This document shows, one piece after another, positions 16,055 through 24,614 of a stretch of 64,000 nucleotides of DNA; positions within the stretch are counted from its first letter, which is position 1, and the number at the start of each line of letters is the position of its first letter. Source of the stretch: Pseudomonas fildesensis (GTDB lineage: Bacteria; Pseudomonadota; Gammaproteobacteria; Pseudomonadales; Pseudomonadaceae); the NCBI RefSeq assembly GCF_001050345.1, contig NZ_LFMW01000021.1, positions 62,001 to 126,000 of the forward strand. The letters run 5' to 3'. The position numbers and the translations under genes were made by a program. The notes beneath the pieces are model-generated. The model did not search any database. It saw only the letters and a list, made by a program, of their open reading frames with translations, and had not been told where the DNA came from.

Positions 16055-16849
16055 ATGCTGCACAGCGCATTTGCGACCCTGAGCCAAGGGAGCGAGGCGA
16101 ATCGCCCGCACAGCATCGAGCAACTGTTGGCCGGTGTGGCGCAGCTGTTGCCCCTGCTGGATGTGATCCCCAATGCGGCGATCTTCATCAAGGATGTCGA
16201 CGCCCGCTATGTGCTCGCCAACCGCACACTCGTGCAACGCTGCGGCCTCAAGCAGCTGCAACCGCTGCTGGGCAAGACCAGTGCCGAAGTGTTCCCTGTG
16301 CAACTCGGCCCCGGCTACACCGACCAGGACCGCCGCGTGCTGGAGCAGGGGTTTGTCCTCGAAGACCAGCTCGAATTGCACCTTTACGGCAGCCGCGAAC
16401 CGGGTTGGTGCCTGACCCACAAATGGCCGCTGTACAACCACGTTGGCCAGATCATCGGCCTGGCCGGCATCTCGGTCGACCTGCAATCGGCCAGCGAAGC
16501 CCACCCTGCTTACCAGCGCCTGGCGGCTGTGGATGACTACATTCGCGCGCACTTCAACCGGCGCGTCACCTTGGGTGAGCTGACGCGCATCGCCGGGATT
16601 TCAGTCGCGCAGCTGGAGCGTTACTGCAAGCGCGTGTTCCACCTGACGCCCCGGCAAATGATTCAGAAAGTTCGGCTGGAGCACGCCCATTGGTTGTTGC
16701 ACACCGAAATGCCGATCACCGAAGTGGCGCTGCACTGCGGCTACACCGACCACAGTGCGTTTACCCGCCAATTCAAGGCGTCGACGGGGTTTACGCCGAG
16801 GCAGTATCGGCAGGCGACTGCTGGCCAGGCGTCGTTGCTCTCGATGTAA
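16055..16849 (+). CDS. PAS-containing AraC-family regulator of the hydroxyproline cluster
   Basis: 264 residues from ATG 16055 (GGGGAG eight bases upstream); an ATG at 15962 would add 31 residues without a ribosome site. N-terminal PAS-like domain (LDVIPNAAIFIKDVDARYVL to IIGLAGISVDLQ), C-terminal AraC double HTH (LGELTRIAGISVAQLERYCK and ITEVALHCGYTDHSAFTRQF). It diverges from the epimerase gene, as in other Pseudomonas hydroxyproline clusters, so it probably activates that operon in response to hydroxyproline or a breakdown product; the PAS pocket is the likely sensor. Confidence 0.85.
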   Translation: MLHSAFATLSQGSEANRPHSIEQLLAGVAQLLPLLDVIPNAAIFIKDVDARYVLANRTLVQRCGLKQLQPLLGKTSAEVFPVQLGPGYTDQDRRVLEQGFVLEDQLELHLYGSREPGWCLTHKWPLYNHVGQIIGLAGISVDLQSASEAHPAYQRLAAVDDYIRAHFNRRVTLGELTRIAGISVAQLERYCKRVFHLTPRQMIQKVRLEHAHWLLHTEMPITEVALHCGYTDHSAFTRQFKASTGFTPRQYRQATAGQASLLSM

Positions 16850-16919
16850 TGCAACGATTAGCCCCGTCGCCCCTCATATGCTTACGAGCAAACTTTTCAT
16901 CACGACAGGTATCGGGCTT

Positions 16920-18986
16920 ATGACGGCAACGGACAACGACCATGTGAACAGGCTGGTGCAACAGTCGATGCTGCACGCGGCCCGCCAGCGCGCGAAGCTC
17001 TATTCGGGGCAAGGGCGGTTGTGGCAACAGCCGTATGCGCATACCCGCCCGCGTGATGCGACTGCTTTGTCGTCGGTGTGGTTTACCGCTTATCCCGCCT
17101 CGATTGTCACCCGTGAGGACGGCACCGTGCTGGAAGCCCTTGGCGATGAAGCCTTGTGGCACGCGTTGTCGAAAATTGGCATCCAGGGTATCCACAACGG
17201 CCCGTTGAAAAAGTCCGGCGGCCTGTCCGGGACCGAGCACACGCCAACTATCGACGGCAATTTCGACCGCATCAGCTTCGACATCGACCCGCAACTGGGC
17301 ACCGAGGCGCAGTTGCAGGCCTTGACGCGCATGGCCGCGGCGCACAATGCGGTGATCATCGATGACGTCATCCCATCGCACACCGGCAAAGGCGCGGATT
17401 TTCGCCTGGCCGAGATGGCGTATGAGGACTATCCCGGCCTTTACCACATGGTGGAAATCCGCGAGGAAGACTGGGCGTTGCTGCCCGACGTCGCCGAGGG
17501 GCGTGATGCGCAGAACCTCAGCCCGCTGCAGGTGGATGCGCTGCGCGACAAGCACTACATCGTCGGCCAGTTGCAGCGCGTGATCTTCTTCGAACCCGGC
17601 GTCAAGGAAACCGACTGGAGCGCTACGCCCGTGGTGCTCGGCGTGGACGGCAAGCCGCGTCGCTGGGTGTACCTGCATTACTTCAAGGAAGGGCAACCGT
17701 CGCTCAATTGGCTGGACCCTTCGTTCGCCGCGCAGCAGATGATCATCGGCGATGCCTTGCACGCTATTGATGTGATGGGCGCGAAAATCCTGCGCCTGGA
17801 CGCCAACGGTTTTCTCGGTGTGGAGCGCAAGCTGGACGGCACGGCCTGGTCGGAAAGCCACCCGCTGTCGATCACCGGCAACCAGTTGCTCGGCGGGGCG
17901 ATTCGCAAGGCGGGCGGTTTCAGCTTCCAGGAGCTGAACCTTACTGTCGACGACATCGCCGCCATGTCCCACGGCGGCGCCGATCTGTCCTATGACTTCA
18001 TCACTCGCCCGGCTTACCAGCACGCGCTGCTGATGGGCGATACTGAATTCCTGCGCCTGATGCTGCGCCAGATGCATAACCTCGGTATCGACCCAGGCTC
18101 GCTGATCCACGCCTTGCAGAACCACGATGAACTGACGCTTGAGCTGGTGCACTTCTGGACCCTGCACGCCCACGACACGTTCCTCTATCAAGGCCAGACC
18201 TTCCCCGGCAACATCCTGCGCGAGCACATCCGCGAACAGATGTACGAGCGCCTGGCCGGTGAGCACGCGCCATATAACCTCAAGTTCGTCACCAACGGCG
18301 TGTCTTGCACCACTGCGAGCATCATCACGGCGGCCCTGGGCATTCGTGACCTCGACGCGATCACACCGGCGGATATCCAGCAGATCCGCCAGATCCATTT
18401 GCTGCTGGTGATGTACAACGCCATGCAGCCCGGGGTGTTTGCATTGTCCGGTTGGGACCTGGTGGGCGCGCTGCCGCTGGCAGCCGAAGAGGTCGCGCAT
18501 TTGATGGAGGATGGCGATACGCGGTGGATTCATCGAGGTGCTTACGACCTGGTCGAGCTGAACCCGCAGGCCGAGTTGTCGGCAGGCCAGATGCCGCGCT
18601 CGAAAACCTTGTACGGCAGCCTTACCAGCCAACTGCAGGACCCGGAGTCATTCGCCTCGCAGTTGCAAAAAATCCTCGCCGTGCGCCGCGCCTACGACAT
18701 CGCCGCCAGCCGCCAGATTCTGGTACCGGAAGTCGAACATCCGGGCCTGCTGATCATGGTTCACGAACTGCCGGCCGGCAAAGGCACGCAAATCACCGCG
18801 CTGAACTTCGGCGCCACGCCGATCACCGAAACCCTGCACTTACCCGACATCGCACCCGGGCCGGTGGTGGACATCATCAATGAACGGGTCGAGGGCGATC
18901 TCACGCCAGAGGGTGAGTTCACCATCACCCTGGATGCCTATGAAGGCTTGGCGCTGCGCGTGGTCAGCACTTCACCGATGATTTAG
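16920..18986 (+). CDS. treS: Trehalose synthase (maltose alpha-D-glucosyltransferase), GH13
   Basis: 688 residues. It isomerises maltose and trehalose by intramolecular transglucosylation. The GH13 catalytic triad is visible in LRLDANGFLG (nucleophile Asp), FSFQELNLTVDD (acid/base Glu) and LQNHDELTLE (Asp). Long stretches such as HNAIRIDD-type barrel strands, PSHTGKGADFRLAEM and YNLKFVTNGVSC match the stand-alone Pseudomonas TreS that I recall from P. stutzeri, at nearly the same length. No maltokinase is fused or adjacent. Start ATG at 16920 follows a weak ribosome site. Trehalose is a compatible solute, so an osmo- or desiccation-stress role is likely. Confidence 0.93.
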   Translation: MTATDNDHVNRLVQQSMLHAARQRAKLYSGQGRLWQQPYAHTRPRDATALSSVWFTAYPASIVTREDGTVLEALGDEALWHALSKIGIQGIHNGPLKKSGGLSGTEHTPTIDGNFDRISFDIDPQLGTEAQLQALTRMAAAHNAVIIDDVIPSHTGKGADFRLAEMAYEDYPGLYHMVEIREEDWALLPDVAEGRDAQNLSPLQVDALRDKHYIVGQLQRVIFFEPGVKETDWSATPVVLGVDGKPRRWVYLHYFKEGQPSLNWLDPSFAAQQMIIGDALHAIDVMGAKILRLDANGFLGVERKLDGTAWSESHPLSITGNQLLGGAIRKAGGFSFQELNLTVDDIAAMSHGGADLSYDFITRPAYQHALLMGDTEFLRLMLRQMHNLGIDPGSLIHALQNHDELTLELVHFWTLHAHDTFLYQGQTFPGNILREHIREQMYERLAGEHAPYNLKFVTNGVSCTTASIITAALGIRDLDAITPADIQQIRQIHLLLVMYNAMQPGVFALSGWDLVGALPLAAEEVAHLMEDGDTRWIHRGAYDLVELNPQAELSAGQMPRSKTLYGSLTSQLQDPESFASQLQKILAVRRAYDIAASRQILVPEVEHPGLLIMVHELPAGKGTQITALNFGATPITETLHLPDIAPGPVVDIINERVEGDLTPEGEFTITLDAYEGLALRVVSTSPMI

Positions 18987-19104
18987 CGCGATCAACTGAG
19001 CGTGGGCGGCCCAGTCACAGGAGGATGTATCGGGTTTCGCCTGCGCCATGAATCATTCAAGCACCAGGAATTCCGGCAGGCCTGCGCGGCAGTAACGTTC
19101 TTGA

Positions 19105-19287
19105 CCAGGTCCGGAATCCTTCGCAGTCTGGCAGCGTGCATTGCTCACCTACGCCGCGTCGCGCGTTGCACCGGACAAAGTGTTGTCGGGCTTGCCCACC
19201 TACGGCTACGACTACAGTCCCGAAAACCAGGTGCACCGTTCGTCCAGTGCCCGGCACTCTCGCCGCCAGGCCGTTTCTCATGTGTAA
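19105..19287 (+). pseudogene. Glycoside hydrolase family 18 (chitinase/YaaH-like) remnant
   Basis: A 60-codon frame with no start codon reads ALLTYAASRVAPDKVLSGLP then TYGYDY. This is the family-18 phrase around the late barrel strand (a repeat of the form YA..VPPEKILLGIPxYGYDW). The frame opens directly after a TGA and closes at 19287 after unrelated-looking residues, so only a scrap remains. It fills most of the 338-base gap after treS. Confidence 0.55.
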
Positions 19288-19324
19288 GCCCGGATACCCC
19301 CGCGCGTCACACTGGAGAGGCAGC

Positions 19325-19522
19325 ATGGACATCGACAAGAACGCTCCCGGCAACAAATCCCAGCAGCCCGTCACACGCGATACAGACAATGAAACCGGCC
19401 TGAATCACACGACTGAGAAGGGTGGTACTGCGCGACCTCCTGAGGATGGCGCACCGCTTGAGGAAGATATGTCGGATGTTGACGCCGCCAGCTCGGTGTC
19501 GAGTGAGCATCCTGATTCGTGA
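19325..19522 (+). CDS. Small acidic disordered protein (65 aa)
   Basis: ATG at 19325 with GGAGAGG seven bases upstream. The product is hydrophilic, rich in Asp, Glu, Thr, Pro and Asn (NETGLNHTTEKGG, PLEEDMSDVD) and lacks any hydrophobic core, so it is probably disordered. A terminator follows 19 bases after the stop. No family recognised; stress-type hydrophilic proteins have this look, but that is a guess. Confidence 0.6.
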   Translation: MDIDKNAPGNKSQQPVTRDTDNETGLNHTTEKGGTARPPEDGAPLEEDMSDVDAASSVSSEHPDS

Positions 19523-19541
19523 TGATTGCCTCGAGCTGATG

Positions 19542-19569
19542 AACCCGGCCGCTGTGCCGGGTTTTTTTT
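19542..19569 (+). terminator. Rho-independent terminator
   Basis: AACCCGGC / GCCGGGTT stem with a six-base loop and eight T residues. Confidence 0.9.
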
Positions 19570-19896
19570 GAGCTTCGAGCAAGCATTGGGTGCACACTGA
19601 GTGTGGTGGATGGCGCATGGGTCGGTATTAGCATCGGGCCTGGCAGTGATGGAGGTGCATCGCGCGGATGTCCTCGATGTTTCTGCAAAGGTAACTTCAA
19701 AATGGGATTGCGCTTCGTTCGCGGCCGCATCCACTAAGCATGCTATCTTGCTCTTGCGAGCAGATGCAGTAGTTACATTAAGCGATTTACGCAAACACTC
19801 AATCGCACTCAGTTGTGCGCCCGCTGCCAATTATTAAGCAAATGGGCTGGAAGGTATGAAAAACGGATCGTCCAACCACCAAGCGATGGCGTATCT
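19570..19896. other. Intergenic region before the diguanylate cyclase
   Basis: About 330 bases of lower GC. No protein-like frame on either strand was convincing and no repeat was found. It must hold the promoter of the diguanylate cyclase gene, but I cannot fix it. Confidence 0.4.
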
Positions 19897-21474
19897 ATGA
19901 AGATTTTCCCATTTTTCTCAAAGAGGCTCACACCCGCGGCCTTGCCCCGTGCGCTGATTTGCTTCATTGCTCTCGTCGGTTTGTCGATGGTTTTCGCTAC
20001 TGGCTGGCAGATGAACCAATCCAAAATCGAGCGTATAGCGACCGTTAAAGTTTCGGTTTCTAATATCGTTCGAGCGGCGGAGCAGCAAGCACAAGACACT
20101 GTGAATCTGGCAGATAATACGCTGCGTGATCTCGCTGAACGCGTAGAGCATGACGGGATCGGCCCCGAGCAAAAAGCTCGTTTGGCAGCGCTGTTGGTTC
20201 AAGATGTAGCGAATATTAAGGGAATACAGGGACTGTTCATCTATGACGCCCAAGGTAACTGGGTCGCTAATTCCTTTTCCCAAGGCCTACAGACTAAAAA
20301 CAATAGCGACCGTGCTTACTTCATTTATCACCGAGATAATGCTGATGAGTCCGTCCATATAGGCTCAATTGTGGAAAGCCGAACGACAGGGGACATGATT
20401 ATCCCTATCAGCCGTCGCGTTAAAACCACGGAGGGTAAGTTCGCGGGCGTTGTCCTCGCTACGGTGCCAGTCTCGTATTTTCAGGCGTTCTTTGAGCGTA
20501 TGGATGTCGATGATAACGGCGTCATTTTCCTCGCGCTTGACAATGGTGACCTGCTTGCTCGGCGACCAACGCCGGCCTCTCTGATGACGACCAACGTGTC
20601 CAAGGGCGATATTTTTAGCCTTTATCTACCGAAAAGTGACAGTGGCACAGCGATCATCAAATCCATAATCGATGGAGTCGAGCGGATATACGCTTATCGG
20701 CGCGTCTCTGGATTGCCCATCGTTGTAGCCGCCGGTGTGTCCTATCAGCATGTATTCGCACCCTGGTGGGCGTACGCATACCGATCCATTGCTTTGATCG
20801 GCGTGATCATTCTGACTTTATCTTTGCTGGGTGGTTTGTTGTACCGGCAAATTCGGCAGCTGATCGCCGCGGAGAACGATTTGAGTATCGCCAGGGCCGA
20901 CTTGGAGATCATTGCTCGCACGGATAGCCTCACACAACTCGCAAATCGGCGCTGCTTCGACAGTGCGTTGCAAAAGGAATGGGCACGTGCCAGCCGGAAC
21001 CACTCCGATATAGCGCTTATTTTATTGGATATTGACTGGTTCAAGCAGTTCAACGATCACTATGGGCACCTGCAAGGTGACGAGTGCTTGAAGCAGGTTG
21101 CGCAGCTCATCAGCGTCAATGTCAATCGGGCGGGCGACCTCGCGGCGCGTTTCGGAGGTGAAGAGTTTGTGATTTTGCTGCCGGAGACGGATCTGGCGGG
21201 GGCGCTCAGCATTGCCGAGAAAGTCAGGTCGGCCATTGCAAATACGCTGATAGAGCATTCAGCTAGCCCTATTGGCTGCGTCACAGTCAGTGCGGGCGTT
21301 GTGGCAACGTACGCCCCCGAAAAGGATGGGTATGAGGTTGCGTTGGCTGAGGCGGATCGATTCCTTTACTTCGCTAAATCAAAAGGGCGTAACCGTGTAG
21401 AGGGGCAATTAATACAAGGTAAAGGCGAATCTATTCATCTTGCCGAACCTTTGCCCTCAACGACCGACATCTGA
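19897..21474 (+). CDS. Membrane diguanylate cyclase (dCache-GGDEF)
   Basis: 525 residues from ATG 19897. Helix near residues 20-40, a periplasmic sensor of about 250 residues that reads like a double Cache domain (IQGLFIYDAQGNWVANSF; SDRAYFIYHRDN; VVLATVPVSYFQAFFERM), a second helix near 305-325 (SIALIGVIILTLSLLGGLLY) and a C-terminal GGDEF domain. The active site reads GGEEF, and an RxxD inhibitory site (RAGD) sits five residues before it, so an active, product-inhibited c-di-GMP synthase is expected. Codon use is more AT-rich than in neighbouring genes, suggesting later acquisition. Ligand of the Cache domain unknown. Confidence 0.9.
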   Translation: MKIFPFFSKRLTPAALPRALICFIALVGLSMVFATGWQMNQSKIERIATVKVSVSNIVRAAEQQAQDTVNLADNTLRDLAERVEHDGIGPEQKARLAALLVQDVANIKGIQGLFIYDAQGNWVANSFSQGLQTKNNSDRAYFIYHRDNADESVHIGSIVESRTTGDMIIPISRRVKTTEGKFAGVVLATVPVSYFQAFFERMDVDDNGVIFLALDNGDLLARRPTPASLMTTNVSKGDIFSLYLPKSDSGTAIIKSIIDGVERIYAYRRVSGLPIVVAAGVSYQHVFAPWWAYAYRSIALIGVIILTLSLLGGLLYRQIRQLIAAENDLSIARADLEIIARTDSLTQLANRRCFDSALQKEWARASRNHSDIALILLDIDWFKQFNDHYGHLQGDECLKQVAQLISVNVNRAGDLAARFGGEEFVILLPETDLAGALSIAEKVRSAIANTLIEHSASPIGCVTVSAGVVATYAPEKDGYEVALAEADRFLYFAKSKGRNRVEGQLIQGKGESIHLAEPLPSTTDI

Positions 21475-21480
21475 AAATAG

Positions 21481-21669
21481 TGGTGTTTTGCTTTTGTAGA
21501 TATTGAACTCACTCGCTGCGAAATCAGTTTGGCGATAGTTGGAACGTTTTCACTGCTCTTTTCGGTTTTCGAGTTATTTGCCGGAAGAGATGCCCTGTTT
21601 GCCGTGGCGAAATCAGCCGTGTTTGTGGTGATTGGCGTTTTGCTGGTCAGGAACTCAGTAAAGGCCTAG
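21481..21669 (+). other. Membrane-protein-like open frame lacking a normal start
   Basis: In the same frame as the preceding cyclase, after TGA and TAG, 62 open codons read ISLAIVGTFSLLFSVFELFA then FAVAKSAVFVVIGVLLVRNS: two clear membrane helices. There is no ATG or GTG; TTG at 21520 is the only conventional candidate and lacks a ribosome site. It is either a decayed small membrane gene or one with an unusual start. The rest of the gap up to 21805 shows nothing. Confidence 0.3.
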
Positions 21670-21805
21670 TTACACCCCCATGTGGCAGTTTCGCGCAAAT
21701 GGCGACGTCCCCTAGCGGATGCAGCGAGTAGGGTGGGTTAAGCGGAACTAGAGTCGGCAATACCGTCTACATTTCAAGGGGTATTCCCTTTCGGAGAAGA
21801 CGTTC

Positions 21806-22267
21806 ATGTTTAGATCTCGCTCACTTGTAATCGCCGTTACCTGCCTTGCTTTGGCCGTAGGCTCAGTGACAGCTCTGGCCGACCCAGGCAATGGCAAGGG
21901 GCAGGGCAATGAAAAAGGCAACTCCCAAGGCGGCCAAGGGCATGGCAACCAAGGCAACAAGGGGAAAGGTTCCAGCGGAGGCGATTGGAGTCATGGTCCC
22001 AGCATTGATCGAGGCGGCGTATTGGGAGTGCTTGGCGGCTACCGTGACTATTGGAGCCCAGGTCCTTCACTGCCACCAGGGATACAAAAGAACCTAGCCA
22101 GAGGAAAGCCCCTTCCTCCAGGCATCGCCAAGAAGCTGGATGGCCGGTTGCTGGGCAGGCTGCCCCATTACGACGGCTACGAATGGCAGCAGGCAGGCAC
22201 TGATCTGATCCTTGTAGCAATTGCTTCCGGCATAATTTACGAGGTGCTCAACGGAGCATTCGATTAA
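21806..22267 (+). CDS. CigR-family exported protein
   Basis: 153 residues. Signal peptide ending LADPG, then a low-complexity segment rich in Gly, Asn, Lys and Gln, and a conserved C-terminal part (GKPLPPGIAKKLDGRLLGRL, then YDGYEWQQAGTDLILV ending in a hydrophobic helix). The C-terminal block matches what I recall of proteins annotated as CigR-family anti-virulence regulators; the name comes from Salmonella CigR. Start ATG at 21806. No secretion system is near, so the role here is unknown. Confidence 0.7.
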   Translation: MFRSRSLVIAVTCLALAVGSVTALADPGNGKGQGNEKGNSQGGQGHGNQGNKGKGSSGGDWSHGPSIDRGGVLGVLGGYRDYWSPGPSLPPGIQKNLARGKPLPPGIAKKLDGRLLGRLPHYDGYEWQQAGTDLILVAIASGIIYEVLNGAFD

Positions 22268-22413
22268 GGCGATAATGGTTCGATGATCTCGTCGCCAGGA
22301 TCTTTCTGTATGGCCAGCAGACTTTTATTGCGGAATTCCCGCGCCACGTTTGCGGATATCTGGATATTGTGGCGCGGCGTATCAAGCAGGAATTGAGCTT
22401 TTGAGCCAAGCGC

Positions 22414-23055
22414 ATGAAGATGATGAAACCTCAAAGTCCACCTCACTGCGTCGTAACGCCTCTAGCTGCGCCAAGCACTGAAAACCCTGCCGCCCACCCA
22501 CCTATTTGGCATCGCGGCCCGGACTCACCGATCATTGGCAGCACGGGTGCGGCCATTTTGGGGTTCTGCTTTTCGGTGCTTGGGTTGTTGCCGGCCTTCG
22601 GGCTGGCGATATTGCTCATTATCGGGCTCGGCGCGATGCAGGGTGTGCCGTCCAGCGAAGAGTCGAGTTTCACAACGTCGTCGCTCATCCTGTTCCTGCT
22701 TGGCTTTGTAGTGCTTATGGGGTTTGTCTTTGCGTGGATTTTCTCTGAACCTAAAGTGCAGGCCTTCACGCTCGACGAAAGCCAGCAACTGATTACCCTC
22801 ACTGTCACCCGTCGCGGCCGTAAACCCACCGAATTGCGTGTGCCATTTAGCGACATTATTCACATCTGTCCATACGTGCTCGCTACGTTTGACCGCGATG
22901 GCCATTTTAGCGTTGTGTATCAGGGACCGAAGGGCAAGGTGTTCGAATACCGATTTGCTGAGGGTACTTCTCTGGAAGAAATGGAGTTTCATGCTGCGTG
23001 GTTGCGAGGAGTAATAGGCGAACGGATGCACGAACTACTGAATCTGGACAAATGA
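22414..23055 (+). CDS. Hypothetical two-helix membrane protein
   Basis: 213 residues. Proline-rich cytoplasmic N-terminus, two membrane helices (about residues 45-75 and 88-110), then a soluble beta-rich C-terminal domain (KVQAFTLDESQQLITLTVTR, then FSDIIHICPYVLATFDRDGH) that resembles a PH-like or DUF fold without a name I can give. Three ATG codons are close together (22414, 22420, 22423) and none has a strong ribosome site. Confidence 0.6.
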   Translation: MKMMKPQSPPHCVVTPLAAPSTENPAAHPPIWHRGPDSPIIGSTGAAILGFCFSVLGLLPAFGLAILLIIGLGAMQGVPSSEESSFTTSSLILFLLGFVVLMGFVFAWIFSEPKVQAFTLDESQQLITLTVTRRGRKPTELRVPFSDIIHICPYVLATFDRDGHFSVVYQGPKGKVFEYRFAEGTSLEEMEFHAAWLRGVIGERMHELLNLDK

Positions 23056-23078
23056 ACTACTACATCGCTTGATACGGG

Positions 23079-23375
23079 CTATGCGGCGCATGAATCGAAT
23101 TTCACCTGGCGCCAGGCGCCGACCGCTTCGAAGATCCGCACGGCGTGCGCCTTATCCAGCGACAGGGCTTCGGGAATGGTGATCCAGCCTGACCCCACAC
23201 GCTCTGCCCTTGAAATCGGAGGCTTGCGACGCTTCAGGAGGGTTTCTGGATCAATCTTTTCCGAACGTTTGGCCGGATCTGGATTGATCGACGGGCTCTC
23301 GCCGATGGTGAGCATTCGAGTGATCATCCGTTGCACGACGACCTGGGCGCCGGGCTCGCTGGCGGCATGTGCCAA
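23079..23375 (-). CDS. Unrecognised ORF, possibly a gene fragment
   Basis: 98 codons starting at TTG 23375; the frame is open for only a few codons upstream (ALDEALEC). It contains ISRAERVGSGWITIPEALSL followed by DKAHAVRIFEAVGAW, which look protein-like, and a basic middle. No signal, no membrane helix and no family that I recognise. It lies in the decayed stretch next to tRNA-Leu and may belong to an old mobile element. Confidence 0.3.
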   Translation of the reverse strand: MAHAASEPGAQVVVQRMITRMLTIGESPSINPDPAKRSEKIDPETLLKRRKPPISRAERVGSGWITIPEALSLDKAHAVRIFEAVGAWRQVKFDSCAA

Positions 23376-23399
23376 GCATTCAAGCGCTTCATCGAGTGC

Positions 23400-23589
23400 T
23401 CATAGACCAGCATCCACGTCGTCTTCTGCCTCTTCCCGCTCCGCTGCTACAGCTTCGGCGGCGTACCTGCGTAAGTTGGGCCTGATCGCGCCTGAGCTAA
23501 CCGACTTGCAGATCGACGGCGAATTGCAGGACCGTCTGAGCCGAACCAGACTCAGACTCAAACGTCTGCTATTGGCCCAGAGTGTGTAA
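23400..23589 (+). other. Unrecognised C-terminal-like coding stretch
   Basis: The last ~50 codons of an open frame ending at 23589 read AYLRKLGLIAPELTDLQIDG and ELQDRLSRTRLRLKRLLLAQ, a charged helical tail. The upstream part of the same frame is antisense to the previous ORF and looks non-coding, so a proper N-terminus is missing. Its stop lies inside one arm of the inverted repeat at 23584. Confidence 0.3.
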
Positions 23590-23731
23590 AAACGCCTTCG
23601 CCAAAATTGAAGTGTGCGCGTCTACGTTAAATCTGAAATTTATCGGCACGTCAGCAGATGTGGATTTCGCGGAGAAGCGCGATTTTCAGTCCGGTTTTGA
23701 GTACCTGTCGCGCTCAAAAACGTTTTTACAC
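23584..23731. repeat. Inverted repeat GTGTAAAAACG spanning 148 bp
   Basis: GTGTAAAAACG at 23584-23594 and its exact complement at 23721-23731 enclose about 126 non-coding bases with no recognisable gene. The pattern suggests the ends of a small element or one end plus debris of an insertion sequence. No transposase is visible and the flanks show no clear target duplication. Confidence 0.4.
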
Positions 23732-23883
23732 TGCCTCGGCCGAAAGCGGTCCCGATGTGTCTCATAAATCATTGGTTTTTTGGTGGTTTGTGTTCGTTCG
23801 GCAGAACGCCGGGGGAATGAAAGTTGCGCAACAAAAAAGATAAGGGCCTGCATGAAGTTCATCATGCAAGCCCTTGATATATT

Positions 23884-23970
23884 TGGTGCCCGAACCCGGA
23901 ATCGAACCGGGACGCCCTTACGAGCGGGGGATTTTAAGTCCCATGCGTCTACCAGTTTCGCCATTCGGGC
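23884..23970 (-). tRNA. tRNA-Leu (anticodon UAA)
   Basis: 87 bases on the minus strand with encoded CCA. Acceptor stem GCCCGAA/TTCGGGC, class II long variable arm, anticodon loop CTTAAAA giving UAA, and T-arm GGTTCGATTCC. It sits next to a stretch of gene fragments, a usual setting for an old integration site. Confidence 0.97.
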
Positions 23971-24129
23971 GGCAGCGCGGTGCAGCAGGGTTGGGAATAT
24001 ATAGATCCAGAGGCTTCGGCGCAAGGTCGACGGGTGCTTTGTTGTCCAAATGCATCAATGAAAAAGCTCGATAGATCAGTGATCTACAGGCCCTTTCAAA
24101 CAAAAATTGTAGCGTTGACCAGAGTGGTC

Positions 24130-24265
24130 TGTGGCGAGCGGGCTTGCCCCGCGTTGGGCTGTGAAGCAGCCCTAATAGCCTGACACTGAGTTTTATTGAT
24201 TAAAACGCGGTGTCTTTAAGAGGGGCTGTTGCGCAGCCCAACGCGGGGCAAGCCCGCTCGCCACA
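24130..24265. repeat. REPIN (two inverted REP sequences)
   Basis: Left REP begins TGTGGCGAGCGGGCTTGC and the right REP is its inverted copy ending GCAAGCCCGCTCGCCACA; each has an inner GGGCTG/CAGCCC hairpin and they are separated by about 50 bases of AT-rich spacer. This is the standard REPIN plan of fluorescent pseudomonads. Degenerate REP-like sequence continues to about 24330. No RAYT transposase gene lies in the window. Confidence 0.88.
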
Positions 24266-24332
24266 ACAGGCCCGCTAGCCACAGGAGGCCGGGCTGCCAT
24301 AACAAGCCTGCCCGGCACAACAAACAGAATGA

Positions 24333-24614
24333 CTAGACAAAAGGCTGACCACTGAAACCCCGTGGCAAGCGCTGCAACCCGGGCAGGTCGGTCAGGCGTT
24401 GTGTCCAGGCGCTGCGCCAGTCGCTGGAGGTATGGGTTTTGGCTTTGCGGGAGGCACGGCGAGCGGCGTTGCGCTGGGTGCGGCGCGCTTCCTTGTAGGC
24501 TTCGGTGTTGCGGCAGGTTCGGCATTTGACACGGTTCAGCTCGGTGCTGGACGTGAGGTTGGTGCCATGGTGGCCACAGGCTAGATGCCCGGCGACCTTG
24601 AAGTGAGTGACCAT
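24333..24614 (-). CDS. Small basic protein with Cys/His motif
   Basis: 93 residues. The N-terminus carries ACGHHG and, 15 residues later, VKCRTCRNTEAYKEARR, a CxH/CxxC arrangement that could bind one zinc ion. The rest is rich in Arg, Ala and Thr. The style is like HNH-associated or ribosome-linked small zinc proteins, and I believe similar Pseudomonas proteins exist, but no function is known. Start ATG at 24614 with AAGGAGAC upstream. Confidence 0.6.
   Translation of the reverse strand: MVTHFKVAGHLACGHHGTNLTSSTELNRVKCRTCRNTEAYKEARRTQRNAARRASRKAKTHTSSDWRSAWTQRLTDLPGLQRLPRGFSGQPFV

Noticed and set aside
22264..22446. Minus-strand 60-codon frame (ends KDPGDEIIEPLSP) between the CigR-like and membrane genes
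   Set aside because: The middle reads protein-like, but its only start lies inside the next gene on the other strand, no ribosome site is seen and no family fits. Kept out of the gene list.
24185..24215. GTTTTA-N5-TAAAAC palindrome as a regulator site
   Set aside because: It lies in the AT-rich spacer between the two REPs of a REPIN, where such symmetry is expected.
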